A DNA stretch of 64,000 bases from Maylandia zebra (Eukaryota > Chordata > Actinopteri > Cichliformes > Cichlidae): positions 20,485,556 to 20,549,555 of the forward strand of contig NC_135187.1 of NCBI RefSeq assembly GCF_041146795.1. Direction: 5' to 3'. Positions 30,248-42,600 of the stretch are shown piece by piece. Position numbers and translations under genes: made by a program. The notes below the pieces were generated by a model. It had not been told where the DNA came from. It did no database searches and worked only from the letters and a program-made list of their open reading frames with translations. Each line of letters opens with the position of its first letter. Within the stretch, counting starts at the first letter, position 1.

Positions 30248-31546
30248 ATGTTCCGTTTATGCTGTTGCTGCTTCTCTGGCGATAACTCCAACAACAATGA
30301 GGTATGTGTTTATGCGCTGCACTGGGTTTTATGGTGTCTTTATAAGAGCGTAAAGTGGCTTCCTTAGAGTTTAGCAAGGAAACTATACAGCTTCGCTTCG
30401 CTCGATTTTTCCATTGCAAGTAAAATGATGGGATCCTCTTAACTGCTGTAATGTAGCATTACTGGGTCTTCACCTAATAATCTACTTTTGTTGGGGATTT
30501 GAAACATAATTATTATAATATTGAAGCTGAGTTTATGATCACATCGTTGCACTGGTACACGTGATCAAATATGCCTAATATTTGTGGCACAAGAAGAAGA
30601 AAAGAAAAACACTATGTAAATAAAACCAACTTTCGCTGTTTCAGAGACGGCCTCTCCTGGATTCCCGACGCTCTGAAGTCAATAGTGCTGAATCCGCCAG
30701 GCTGAGCCGTTCATCAGCGGACAGCGGCAAGTCATCTCAGACTTTTTTTTAATACTTATAAAAATGACAGATGAATTTGATCCACCTGTTTTTCTTGCTG
30801 TGTTACTCGTGCTTTCTTTTTTCTTTTTTTCTACTCAGATGCACAGACTGTGAGACGGATTGGACGGCTGGTGATGAGGCGAGTGTGCGTGCCTGAGCTG
30901 GATCAGAGGTTTTTGGAGATGGCTGAGACCTTCAACAAGCAGCAGGAAGGCTACGAGGCCATGGTGCAGCATATAAGAAACCTCCAGCAGAGCTGTGACT
31001 GTTCCCATGATGACACCCTTGCTTTTGTTCAGTGTTTGGGGAAGATTAGAGAGGAGCAGGGTGAGTGACACATACTTTTTAACACACGCTTCATGGTAGC
31101 TGATGCCTCACTCCCTCCCCCATTTTTTAAAAACTCATGTACTTCCAGAACCAACATACCAGGTCTCTCTTAAGATGAAGGGCTACGACTTCTTCCTCAG
31201 TGCGGTTCCTGTGTGGTCTGAGGGCGCAGGTGAGGGGAAACCGCTTCCTCCACGTCTGCAGAGGGCTCAGAACGAACTGAAGGGTGCTTCTGACAGCACC
31301 AGGATGACCATTTCAAAGGGGACCACCCTTCAAGAGCTTATCGGCTGGTTGCTCCGTAGCCATGATAAAATGGCTGAGCAAGTGAAGAAGGCAGCAGAAA
31401 CTTACCAAGAACAAGGGAGACTTAGTGAGAACCTGGAGGAGAACATGAGGGAAGTGAGGAGGGCCAAAGAGTTGTCTCAAGGATACAGACAACAGGCCAC
31501 GGCAGTTCTCACTGAGGCTGCACAGATAGCAGGGGCTCAACTGTAG
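30248..31546 (+). CDS. Unrecognised 251-residue protein, N-terminal cysteine cluster, 4 exons
   Basis: I do not recognise this gene. Exons 30248-30301, 30645-30726, 30839-31060 and 31149-31546 total 756 nt and close in frame. The first and third introns are GT-AG. The second fits only with a GC donor (GCAAGT at 30727) and an AG acceptor at 30837-30838, because the nearby GT would break the frame. The protein begins MFRLCCCC (C5-C8, likely palmitoylated; no Gly2, so no myristoylation), followed by ERRPLLD (18-24), an acidic/arginine dileucine-type sorting phrase. Residues 25-48 are serine-rich; 49-120 are helical with heptad-like spacing (RRIGRLVMRR, ELDQRFLEMAETF). 121-175 contain a proline-rich loop. 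178-250 are strongly helical and charged, probably a coiled coil. The N-terminus resembles LAMTOR1 (cysteine pair plus dileucine) in layout only. Membrane or lysosomal attachment is inference. Confidence 0.85.
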
Positions 31547-31954
31547 TGCACATATCTTTCTAAAAGTTTTGTTTTAACCGACAGCAATGCGGAAGTACAG
31601 CATTTCCATGGGTTATCTCCATAAATATCCCCACCAATCGTATCAAGACTGTCATATCTCCTTTTATTATTTGATTATAATAGAAACGTATTCTAACACT
31701 TTAAATAGGTTTAAAGTGGTTTTTTTTATTTTGCGTCATTACATTCTGTCATATGTATTGTTAGAGTGGTAGATGCTCATACTTAACCTGGTTTAAGGTT
31801 CTAATAATGAACTCTCGATGTGTGTAACTGTGTAAAAGCCAAAAGCTCAAGCTTCAAACTGTGTTAAATATTCCATTTTAGAATTTTTTTTCTTTTAGAT
31901 TTAGCTTTGATGATGTTCTTCAATGTAAATTGTGAAGACTTTGAATATATCTGT

Positions 31955-32400
31955 GTATCTACAGTGCATAATGCCATCAAAGGTTTCAGAGAATCTGGAC
32001 AAATCTCTGTGCACAAGAGACAAGGCTGAAAATCTGAATGCACGGGATTAAACGCACAGTCCTGTCATGGAAATCACTACATGGGCTCATGAAACACTTC
32101 TAGAAATTATTGTCTGTAAACATGCGTTGCCATGTCATTCACAAATTTAAGTTAAAGGCGTATCATGCAAAGAAGAAGCCATATGTGAACATGATCAAAA
32201 AACCCTGCTGTCTTCCCTGAGGCACTTAACCTGGACTGAGGCAATGTGGTCAGACAAATCAAATCAAAAACAGGAAAGCTCCATCCTCTGGACTAAAGAG
32301 ACAATTGTTACCAGTGCTCAGTTCAAAAGTCTGCATCTCTGGTGGTATGAGGATGTATGAGTGCTGTGGAATTGGCAACTTGTGCAGTTGAAAATGAGCA
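31955..32400 (+). pseudogene. Relic of a Tc1-type transposase gene
   Basis: The segment from CAGTGCATAATGCCATCAAAGG through CATGGAAATCACTACATGGGC and GTGGTCAGACAAATCA reads like the first half of a Tc1 transposase (helix-turn-helix to the first catalytic Asp block, WSD) with many stops and deletions. After about 32340 the similarity fades. The family differs from the intact Tc1 at 7222-9039. It is inert. Confidence 0.6.
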
Positions 32401-33480
32401 CTGCAGGTCCCCTTTTCTCGAATACATGTAATTTCCCTAGCCAACATTAGGGGGCAATGCCGCTTCACTTTTATCTAACAACCGCTCATCGTTTCATCCT
32501 CATCAGACTTTTAGAAATAGCACCGCAATGACAAAGCTTGTCTGAACTCCAGAATTAAATTTATAAACGTGCCACTACTTTGTGTGTGTGTGTGACTTTT
32601 ACCAGAATAGGTTCACTGATTTCTGCGAAGCTTTCCCACAACTCTGCCTGGACTCTGCTTTAACAGATTGCGAACTTCATGGCTGGTATGTTTCCCAGAC
32701 ATGACAGAGCTGACATGATATGACATGAAAGCTCACTGCAACAGCAGCTGAAAACTAAACTGGAGGTTTGTCGTGATTGTGCGTGGGATGTTTTACTGTT
32801 TCAATATACAGACTTCTATTAACTGATTAAAAACCGCAACTTTCCCACTGTTATTAACCTAAAAGCCCACCAACACATGGTCATATGCCATGTTGATAAT
32901 TAATTTCCAAAAATCCATTGTTCTAAAGGCTATTGTCACATGGTCATTTATTGTTTACCAGAGAGGGACAGTTTTGGAGCAGTGTTTCTGTCTTTGGCTT
33001 TGGATTAATTAGGTGTAAAGTGTGATGTAAAAGAGAAGCAACAGCAACACTTCCTTTTTTATGAAAATACTCGGCAAATAAAAAGAACGAGGATCAAATA
33101 GAGCAAAATCTTGAATATAGGCCGTGGACCCAATTTTAGTGAAATATAATGGTTAAAAATGGTAACTGGATATTTTTATAGTTTACTCATTAACATTCAT
33201 ATATTTAGTAAATAATCAAAATCGATAATTAATATCCTGCAAACTGTATGTTTTCTTATACATACAAATCTTCATTAATAGCAGATTTGACAAATCACTT
33301 GGCTGTCAGAGAGCGGCGACTGACTGGGACAACCTACCGTGATCGTGGAAATTATTAACTTGCGGTCCTCGTGTCTAATTTGATTGGATGGTTTAGTTGG
33401 GCGTGCGGCAATTGGATTATATACTTCTCTCTTATTGGCTGAGAAGCCTGGCATTCAGTGTAGAGCGCGTCCTCTTCTCT
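32401..33480. other. Intergenic, no gene recognised
   Basis: AT-rich sequence between the unnamed gene and fam126a. It has no substantial open frame, no clear transposon end and no RNA gene by eye. It may hold fam126a regulatory DNA. Confidence 0.5.
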
Positions 33481-33637
33481 AAAAGGTAGTCTGAGTGGAG
33501 AAAGTAATGAAGATGGAAGGAGGTGATGTTGTTGAATTATTGAGGAGATTTATGGAGTAGCGAAGTGATAGCCGTTTACTCGTCCTAGCGGAACGACGGA
33601 GGACGGTGATAGCAGGAAGCTGACAGATAGCATGCCA
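33481..33637 (+). promoter_or_regulatory. fam126a: Probable fam126a non-coding first exon and core promoter
   Basis: A purine-rich stretch ends in a strong donor (CCA|GTAAGT at 33638). It contains a short upstream open frame (ATG near 33508, ending TAG near 33560). The fam126a coding start is on a separate exon 11 kb downstream that has an acceptor in front of 5' UTR sequence, so a non-coding first exon must exist; this is the best candidate. The 5' boundary is unknown. Confidence 0.4.
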
Positions 33638-34541
33638 GTAAGTAAACAGCAACTTCCTCAGTTTGCCTAGAGTCGCCCCTTAGCTGAGCCAGCTAACTAG
33701 CTAATCTGTAAGCAACCGTAGTGACAGCTCGAAGTCATTCAGCAAGGCGATATAGAGAGAGTGTGACGGCTCGGGATTAATTTTAGGTCTCTGGCTCATA
33801 CGGGCTAAAAAATGCTCTGAAGTGAACGGCGGGAGAAAGCTAATGTAATTTTTCCATTGCGCTAACAGTTCACCGGGACAGAAATTCTCGGGGTTTTTTT
33901 TGTTTTGTTTTTAAAAAAAAAGAAGGTGTATAACCAGTATTGAGGGTGTGAGACTAGCTGGTTAGCAGCGCCCAGGAACAGGTAGGATCCTACTTAAATC
34001 AACTAAATAATATGATATGACACAGCAGGCGGGGGGGCTTTCCAACTTATCATAGTAACGACATATTCTTTGCTACCATTTTGCTTCTGTCCCATCAGTC
34101 GTGGAGGCAGACTTTGTACCTGTCTTTATCCTGTTTGGTAGCAGGTGTGTGCACTTGTTATTCCTCAGGTGATTTGTGTTCGTGACAGGGGAAGAGAAAC
34201 CACCACAGACGGGCATATTGGATAATGCGTTGTTGGGATTTTTCTAATAGCTGTCATGTGATGCAGCTTTTCTCCACACCACTCGTCCTGTTCTGGGGCT
34301 TCCTGTATAGGGGGGGCTGGTGTGAAGCCACAGAGCCTTGCGAGTACGTGCTCGAAGTACTCGAAGTTTAAAGCTGCTCGTTTTACTTCTCTGTGACCTT
34401 CGCAAAAAAAGGCTTCTGCTGTTGTGGCAGTTTTTTGTTTTAGCGTTTAATTCGTTGTTGTCCTTTGCTTACCATATGTGTGTGTGTGTGTTTACCTTTG
34501 ACCTTAGGCGGAGGCTGTGCCTAGGGTTTGTTGGTTGGGTG

Positions 34542-34542
<1 letters not shown>

Positions 34543-34600
<58 letters not shown>
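34543..34600. repeat. (GT)n microsatellite
   Basis: About 58 bases of pure GT repeat in fam126a intron 1. A shorter GT run precedes it near 34476-34492. Confidence 0.95.
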
Positions 34601-34603
<3 letters not shown>

Positions 34604-36165
34604 AGGCTTGTTGATGTGTGGCACCCATGGCTGCAAGTGTCTTAGGGCTCTTAATGCTTTTTGACAATGAAGCACAGCAGGTCATGGAGCAGAAAGATCG
34701 TGCAGGCTCTGCTGTCATCTGGCATCATGGACAGTCGTTTGTGCCAGAGGGCTCATGAAATTTCCTGGCAATTTGAGTGGTGAAAACTGTTGCAGTCTCT
34801 TCCATTTTTTTTATTCTGTATCTTTTGCACACACAGGCATGGCATGGGTTAAGCTGTATTTTGTACTTATAAATGCCATTATATGTAGCACTTTAACTCC
34901 ACAAGAAACCTTGAAAATCAAGCTAATTGTATGCAGGAGGCTACAAGTGAGTTGCCTAACTGTAACAGGATGAGCTGAAACAAAGCATGTGGTGGGGAAA
35001 GAAAAGGAAGTGTTAAAAATGGAAGGAAAAACAAAACCCTTATTTTAATCACTTGCTGCGGGAGGATGGAGAATTGGAGGGGCAAGATGAGGGATACATC
35101 ACTAGCTTGGAGGCAAGAGAGGAGAGCGTAGGCTGCTATAAGAGGATTCCTCGCTGTTGGGTCTCTCTCTCTCTCCCTCAGCAGTGAAAACCACACACAA
35201 ACCACACACTCTGTTGTCATTTCTACTTAGCTATATGTTTGCATGGATGAAAGAAAATAGAAGCAGAAAAACAGACCTCCGCCTATCCCCTTTCCCCCAA
35301 AGCTACACGAAACCTCCTATTGAAGAAGACTTTAGGGGGAGAGCAAGGTGGGAGTCAGTGATGCAACAGAGTTAAGGTAGTCCAAATAAAGAAGATGCCA
35401 ACAGACAGTGTAAAAGAGAAGTGATATAAACTGAAGAGAGATGTCAAAATAAAATGTTAAAGTCTTCTGAATGGTGTAAATTACTCTTAGCGGGAGGTGG
35501 GGTCAAACTGTGAGCTCTGGGCATGATGGAGGCTCTTTCCTGTCTTCCCCTTTTTTGACCACAGTTGCACAACCCTGCCTTTAACTTTGCTTTTACAAAC
35601 CACAGTGTAGATTAAAGTAGTTCCTTAATAACTTCTGTTTCTGTTCTTGTTTTTTAGTTCCTCTTTTTGATACTAGTTGCTTAGTATAACAGTTAAAGTG
35701 TATCTGAAGTCAGGTGTGGGTAATTTGCTACTGTAGGTTTTATTTTACTTTATTACATTCATTTTTATAGTTGTCTTTCATTCCTTTAGCTTTTCTTCCT
35801 TGGTGTAGCAGTGTAAGTAGGATTCTCATTGTTTTGCTAAGCAGCAGTTTCTGTAACTAAACCCTGTACCACAGGAAAAAGCAGCTGGGGCAGCTCAGTC
35901 ACTCTTAAAACCACCCGCTTCGTCATTCTCTTTTCTTCTCCCTTCCATTTAAACGTCCACTCCCATTGGCCTAAACAACTTCCGCCAAAAAAAAAGAAGA
36001 AAAAAAAAAAAGGAGGTTCCGATTCCGAAGTATGTGTGTAATGGGAAATGATGTAATCAACAGGCAGATATGTATACACGTGTGTGGGTGTCAGCCTAAT
36101 TCATTCTCACACTTGGACATGCTTCATCTCTCTCACTCTCTCTGCTCCAGCTCTCCCAGACAGGT

Positions 36166-36168
<3 letters not shown>

Positions 36169-36220
<52 letters not shown>
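36169..36220. repeat. (GT)n microsatellite
   Basis: About 52 bases of pure GT repeat within fam126a intron 1. Confidence 0.95.
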
Positions 36221-36221
<1 letters not shown>

Positions 36222-36366
36222 CCTTTTCTTTTAAATGTGGCTTTTGTATGAAACCATGTGAAGGAAATACTGGGCTATTGTATGTCTGCCTCAGGTGTTG
36301 TGCATCAACGCTGTAAGATCATCAAGCTCACAGCAAGGATTAGAAATGTAAACTCAAAGCCTTTGT

Positions 36367-36780
36367 TTTATTTATTTATTTATTTATTGTCATTGTCAAG
36401 AACAATGAAATTGCGTTTGGGGCTTCCATACAACCCAAAAAAAAGAAGAAAATAATAAATACCCCTTAAAACCCAAGTGTACATATTTAACCCAGTGTGA
36501 CTCCAATGCAATAAGACAATCCTTAGCAATAATGTTCGTAGAAATTCAGACAAAGACCTGAGAAACATGACAAAATACAACAATGCAACCCATTCAATAT
36601 TATTGTACTGTGAGATATGATATCAGATATGATAGTTATCTATTTAAGAAAGAGGGGGGGGGGGCAGGAGGGGGAAGAGAATAAAGATATGATGCACCAA
36701 TGCAGACCAGTTCATTGCTATTAAGAAGTTTTGAAAGAAGTCCTTGGAAGGAGGAGTCACAAATAAGCTCATTTAGACTG
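36367..36780 (-). mobile_element. Retroposon 3' end (minus strand), LINE-tail type
   Basis: Read on the minus strand the segment ends with CATTGTTCTTGACAATGACA and a run of AATA units, a tandem-repeat tail typical of fish LINE 3' ends, preceded by TTGTATGGAAGCCCCAAACG. No coding part is present. A G-rich patch (36652-36664) lies inside. The 5' limit is arbitrary. Confidence 0.5.
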
Positions 36781-38732
36781 GCAGCCCAGTGTGTCCGTGT
36801 GTGTGTTTGTTAGTTCAAGACAGTAGTGTAGGTGTAAAAATCACAGGGAATGAGCTGTCAACTTCTGCTAGCTCACAGGAACAGGTTTTGTCAAACCAGA
36901 CTTTGAATAAACACACTTGCACAGGCACACTTGTACAATCCATGACACATCCTCTGCTGCTTTCTGCCATGTAGCTGGCTCTGTCAGCTTTTTGCATTTC
37001 TATGGTTAAACTACTTAACATGTAGGATATTCCTTGAGCTCGTCTAGGTCACAGGGACATAGCTGTGTATGTACCGTATGTGTGACAGTATCCTTCCTTA
37101 TCTCATGTGTTTCTCAGAGGCTGAGAGGTTGCCAGGGGCAACAAACATCGACCCCTGATGAAATCTCTGCTTTTATAACCCCCACCAAGGAAGTTTGGCA
37201 GTTGGCATGACTGAGTAAAATCTAGCTGTTTCTTATGAAGCTTAGTGAGAAAACTTTCACTGGGTATATTATTTTTAGTTAGTCAGTTTGCAAATAATCC
37301 ATTGCTGTGCCTCCACATTTCCATGTGAGAAAGTATTGTAATGTTGTAATGAGCATTGTTGTCACAGAGTAATATTTTAAATTACTAATGTTAGATCAGA
37401 GGTGTCTGCTCTCTGAATGTGCTTCTAGTGCACCCTGGTGTCACACTTGTCTTGAGTTATTCACCCCTTGAGATTTCTTTCATACCAAATCACAGATGTC
37501 ACTATCCCGCTTTTAATTTAGTCATTGATTTCTGCTCTATTTATCTTCCTGGACTGCCCATCTGCAACTCTTCTCCCTTTATCTCACATCTACTTCTTTA
37601 GCACATCATCGATTTGTTGCTGTTGCTTGTCAAGCCTGCTCTGCCGCCTTATCTTTGACGCTGGTTTATTCATGTGTTTACTGGTCAGCGTGATTGAGTT
37701 GCACAGAGAAAACTCATCAGCTACTGCATCATTTTTGTTCAAGGGTGCTCCCTCCAGTTTGTATTGATTTCTGTCTTGATTAGGGAGCCTGTAATGACAC
37801 AGAGACCACTAACAAGTTAGCCAGACCTAGATGGAAGGTAAACACCTGCTTAATGACATAATTATGCTCAATAGTGTACTCCCAAGACAATTGCATTTCT
37901 ATTTTCCTCCACCAGATGATTGAGTCTGCCTGCAGTTTGTCAATAGAGGCTAGAAGTCTTTGAAACAGGTTATTATTTGCTGTGTGCATCTCTGTCTCTT
38001 GTGGTTTTAACGTAGTTTCAGATTGAGTTATCATTATATCTGTGTGTGTGCGTCGCTATAGCATAATATTATATGTTGCTTTGCAATATTATATCAATAA
38101 AGGGACATCAAATATCAATATTTTATAAAATAAATAAAATTACTCTAAAAATACCCATCTCATGCCAACCATCCTGAGATAACATTAGCCAAGCAAAGTT
38201 GCATTAAGTCAGCTCAGCTGAAAAGCCAACACACTTAACTTGACAAAGCTACCTCCTAATTCAGAGCAAGGTAATAGCTGAGTCACATGAGCAAAAGATA
38301 AGATGGCAACCTCTTTGCATCTAGAAAAACAATCTTGTCTTTGTTTTTGTTTTTCCCTATATTCTCCGACCTGTTGCAGTTTGTGTTAAGTAAACGGTTA
38401 CCCAGAGCTTATGAGCGTTTCACATCCACTACCACTTATGATCGCAACTAGGGCAGGGCAATATGGCCAAAAATATTTATCACTATATATATTTGAAAAT
38501 TTGCGATAATGATATAATTGATGCAAGACAAAATACTTTACAACTCCACAACTTTATTAGTGCAAAAAAAACCCCCATTAATTTATTTTCACTTAAACAA
38601 GCAGCTGTTTTTATGTGCATTAAAGCTGTATAAAAATGTAATGGTACAAATACAAATTCCTTGCTGACAGTTTAACCAAAAGGCATTTCCAGTGGAAATG
38701 GGCTGACATATCCTGAGCCTAACCATGTATAA

Positions 38733-39040
38733 CAGGGGTGTCAAACTCAAATACACAGTGGGCCAAAATTCAAAACTAGAACAAGGTCACGGGCTAACAT
38801 TAATATTTATTGAAAAATATCTTCCTCCAGATTTAAGAATGAATCTCTTCTTATGGACTCAAACAAGTTTTGCTGAAAAACTGAATGTGGAACAAGCAAA
38901 GCTTAATACTAAACAATGTATATATTAGCTGTATAATACCAGTAGGCCAGCTCTAATAGTAATTTGGTATGGCTTCGCGGGCCAAATGTAATTAGGCTGC
39001 GGGCCAAATTTGGCCCGCGGGCCAGAGTTTGACACCTATG
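38733..39040. mobile_element. hAT-type MITE, 308 bp, with 8-bp target duplication
   Basis: The left end CAGGGGTGTCAAACTC mirrors the right end (minus strand CATAGGTGTCAAACTC) with two mismatches. ATGTATAA is repeated directly on both sides (38725-38732 and 39041-39048), the 8-bp duplication expected for hAT. Inner sequence has the GGGCCAAA...TTTGGCCCGCGGGCC palindromic phrases common in hAT MITEs. No transposase. It is inserted in the larger element at 38450-40422. Confidence 0.92.
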
Positions 39041-39116
39041 ATGTATAATATCCACAAAAGTTAAAAAGAGGTGCTTTGCAACATGAAACTCCACAGTGCC
39101 AAATAAATAAGTCAAA

Positions 39117-39668
39117 TACATATCTTTCGGACCATAAGGTGCACGGGATTATAAGGCGCATTAAGCAAAATAAAGCAGTCAGATAAGTCTACCTTTACTC
39201 AACTCATTCTTCTTGCTTCCTCCACTTCTGTACCATTGACTCATTAATGCTGAATTCTCTCACAGCTGCTCTCTTCCCATGTTCTACTGCGTGACTGACT
39301 GATAGCCTTGTGTTTAAAATCGGCTTCATACGCATGTCTCTTAACAGGTGCCATTTTGGAGTCCTTATACACATACAATACGGTTATATTATGTTGAAGC
39401 GCAGTACGTATTACTCTGTGAGGCTCTTGACTATGGTAGCCGTAATGCTCCGACAATCCATCAAGCGGTGCAGCATTGTAGCTTACCAAAGTTGTACTAA
39501 AACATTTTTTGACAGATTTCTGAGCGCTGTGTACCACATAAAATCGGTTTGAGGTCAGTAAGCAAAACAGAATTCATACATAAAGCCCACCAGATTATAA
39601 GGTGCACTGTCAATTTTTGAGAAAATTAAAGGTTTTTAAGAGTGCCGTATAGTCCGGAAAATACGGTA
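39117..39668 (-). mobile_element. Pogo/Tigger-like transposon fragment
   Basis: Ends pair as inverted repeats: left ATCTTTCGGACCATAAGGTGCA and right (minus) CCGTATTTTCCGGACTATACGG, bounded by TA on both sides. The minus strand 39244-39537 includes MAPVKRHAYEADFKHKAISQ, which looks like the start of a pogo/CENP-B-type helix-turn-helix transposase. Only the N-terminal coding part remains, so this is an internally deleted copy. It also sits inside the element at 38450-40422. Confidence 0.65.
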
Positions 39669-42600
39669 ATAGCGACGGTCCACTTGCATGTTCTACAAAA
39701 AAAATGTGCTTTGGTGGCTATCTGACGGACAAAAACCAAACCAGTTCCACGTATCTGAAGTTGCACGTTTTTACAAACCAATTCTGGTTCATCCGTTTCA
39801 TTCACTGATCCGCTTTTTCACTTCTCATTCTCCGTAGCCGCTATGCTTTTTCCACCATGTGCGTACCAAAACAAAAGCACTGCGCATGTGCATTTTACCC
39901 ATATTCTATCGTGATATTTAATTTTCTTGTCATTGTAGCTTGGCTGATAGGAGGCAACCTTTCTGCAAACAGTTGCTGTCTGACTTGGATTGACTAAAAT
40001 CACTCTCAGAGAGATTGTTTAAGGTTTGAAAATAATTGCTGTCTAATGTATAAATGCAGATGGATATCCAACATGTTGTCATTAGTCTGAATGAGTCTTT
40101 GTTAGTGAGCACAACTTGAAGGGACTTGACGCAACAGGCTGTCAGCTGGTTGCATTCTGATTGTATTCCTATAGAACATTAAGGTTGTTGAGCACAAATG
40201 TAATCGTTAAATATCAATGTCTGCCTACGCAGACAGCAACATATGTCTGATTTCTGATGATTTATCATAATTAATTGTTACATTATCAGAGAAATTGCAT
40301 GTAATTGCCATCTTGACGCCATTTATTTGCATGATGATATCAGATTGATTTAGTGAAATGTTGGTATTCCTGGCAATCTCATTATATCGTGATAAATATT
40401 TTTGGTCATATCGCCCTGCTCTACTGATAGGTCAGTACTGTAGATTTCTGGATCACTGTTATAAAATGGCAAGAAATAATAAGCCATGTTGTGAACATGA
40501 CCCATGTTCACGTTTGTGCATGAAGATGAGAGAAGCACAGGGAGGATTTTAAAGCACAGGGTTTTAATAAAAAAAAAAAAAAAAAACAGACAAAGGGAGC
40601 TTGAAAAGGTCTTTCATATACAGTTTATGAAATAACTGAATTAAAAGCCTGTCACGTCTTCATCACACTGGTTAAATGACACAGACGCAACAGAAAAATG
40701 GTGATCAACAAGGCCGATATCGGCTGATGCCAATGTTCACCTGGCGCGTCCATGAGTCCTTGGTATGCTGATCCCATCTTGAACTACGTGAGTCATAAAG
40801 TTGAAAAGATTAACAATGTATGACTGATGCGTCATTTGACTGGAAAAAAAATTGACCTGAGTGTTGATTTGAACATGTTATTCATTCATGTTTTGTTTTG
40901 TTTTTTTCCAGCCTCCTGTTTTGTAACAGTTTCTGTCACATGTTTCTGCGAAGGCTACTTGTAAGTTGAGCTGGCTACTTCCTTATTTGGCTCTTTGGAA
41001 ATTATAAATGGCCTCTGTTCTCCATTTCTAACTGGTTATTAGACATATTTATTGATGTGGTTTCAATAACAAGAATAATCTGCATATTAAGGGTGGTCGG
41101 ACTTCTTCCTCTTAGTATTACTTAATTGCGTGTATCCTTCAATGTTGAGCTGATTTGACTCTTAACCCTTTTCCATTGTCTCTACATTATTATTCTTTCT
41201 GTGTATCTTGTTACTGACCATGCATCAAACTTTGTCACTGCAGTTTCTTCCTGCTGCTGGGATTGAAGGCAAATATATCACATAGATAGGCGGCAAGGCT
41301 GGCAGCTGGTGATTGTAGCTACGTGTCTTTTTCTGGAGCCATATGATGCAGATGACATGCCCCAGACGCCAGTGTGGACACAGTAGTTGGGTTAAAAGTG
41401 ATTCTGTAGGAGGAGGAAGAAGTCCTCTGACAAGTCTGACTCATCCTCAGTGTAATCACACTCTTTATTTTGTTACTCAAGTTAGTCTGCCATTAAACAG
41501 CATATGCTGGCTGTCCTCGTTGTCCTCATCAGTGTTAAAGAGCAGAACAACAGGCTACCACAAAGGACTAATTTCTGTAAATGGAGGCTATTCTGCGTTA
41601 TAATCCTTCCACATTTTATGAGTCACTGGCTCCCCTCCCCCCTCGTCATTCCTGTCATTGGTGGAGTCCATAAATAGACACCTGGCTGCCATGAAGGGAC
41701 CAAGCACTGAAGTAATACAAAAAGAAGCATTTGAATGGATGAAAAAGGCATCTGGAGGCAGAGAGCATGAGGAAAGAGAAATGATGTGTGGGAGGATAAG
41801 TGGATGGGTAAAAGAGGGACAGGGAAAGGAAGGCACAAAAATCAAATAACTATTTTTTTTAATTACCATTTTATGCTATTTGTGCTTGTTGGGAGATTTT
41901 CTGATTAATATCTGTCCAATAATCTATAGAATGTGGGTTTTGTATTTATTTTAAAGAGTATTTTCTTTAACAGAATATGTTGCGTAATGTTACCTTTCAA
42001 AGCCAGCCTTCTACCTGAGGTGAAAGTAAAGACATTTTTAATAACCGCTTGTGTATCTTTTAATCTAAGAAGTGAAACATTGGAGTAGTGTTAAATTGAA
42101 AATATGCCATCTTCCCTGCACCAAATTTTAGCACATTTTTCTGTGTGACGGGTATGAGCATAAAAGGACTCTTTCCTTCCCTGTTTTTCTTTTTCCTCAG
42201 CCTCTTTCACCAGACATACCAAACATGGAATTTGAGTCTGCATTCAACAGTCAATTTAGCCTTGTACTTGCAGTCTCAGAGTGCGCACACAACACAGGCA
42301 CCATTCACTGAAAACACAGGATTCATCAGAGAGGCACAGAGGTGGTATCTGGCCTGCCATGGTCTTACAGTGATAGTCACACTGTAGATTTGGTTAAGGG
42401 GTCGTCAACATGTACATATGTGTTGCTCCAGTGATACAAAAAAAATGTGACATTTAAGAAGTAAATATTTAAATGTGATTTATGCAGATGCCTCTAAAGA
42501 GGATGGTGTTAGGCAGACTCTCACTATTGGTTCATTAGAAAACTGCTGCAGGGATTTCCATCACATTAATGGTCATTGTTAAAATTGAGTTTTTCCTTCC

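Larger units (their letters stand above)
38450..40422. mobile_element. DNA transposon with long inverted ends, carrying two nested elements
   Basis: Left end AGGGCAGGGCAATATGGCC and right end (minus strand) AGAGCAGGGCGATATGACC continue as CAAAAATATTTATCAC on both arms, about 40 bp with few mismatches. ACT flanks both sides and may be a 3-bp target duplication. The GGGCGATATGGCCAAAAAT terminus is common in teleost genomes; I do not assign a superfamily with confidence. Removing the two inserted elements leaves about 1.1 kb without transposase, so it is non-autonomous. Confidence 0.7.

Noticed and set aside
30727-30732. GT donor (AAGTCA at 30729-30734) for exon 2 of the unnamed gene
   Set aside because: It leaves two extra bases, so exon 3 would be read in a frame without similarity to the long helical open frame. 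The GC donor four bases upstream restores it.
34338-34675. Open frames encoding cysteine-valine or histidine-threonine runs
   Set aside because: Direct translation of a GT microsatellite. The same holds for frames near 36032-36316, 48923-49440 and 47881-48157.
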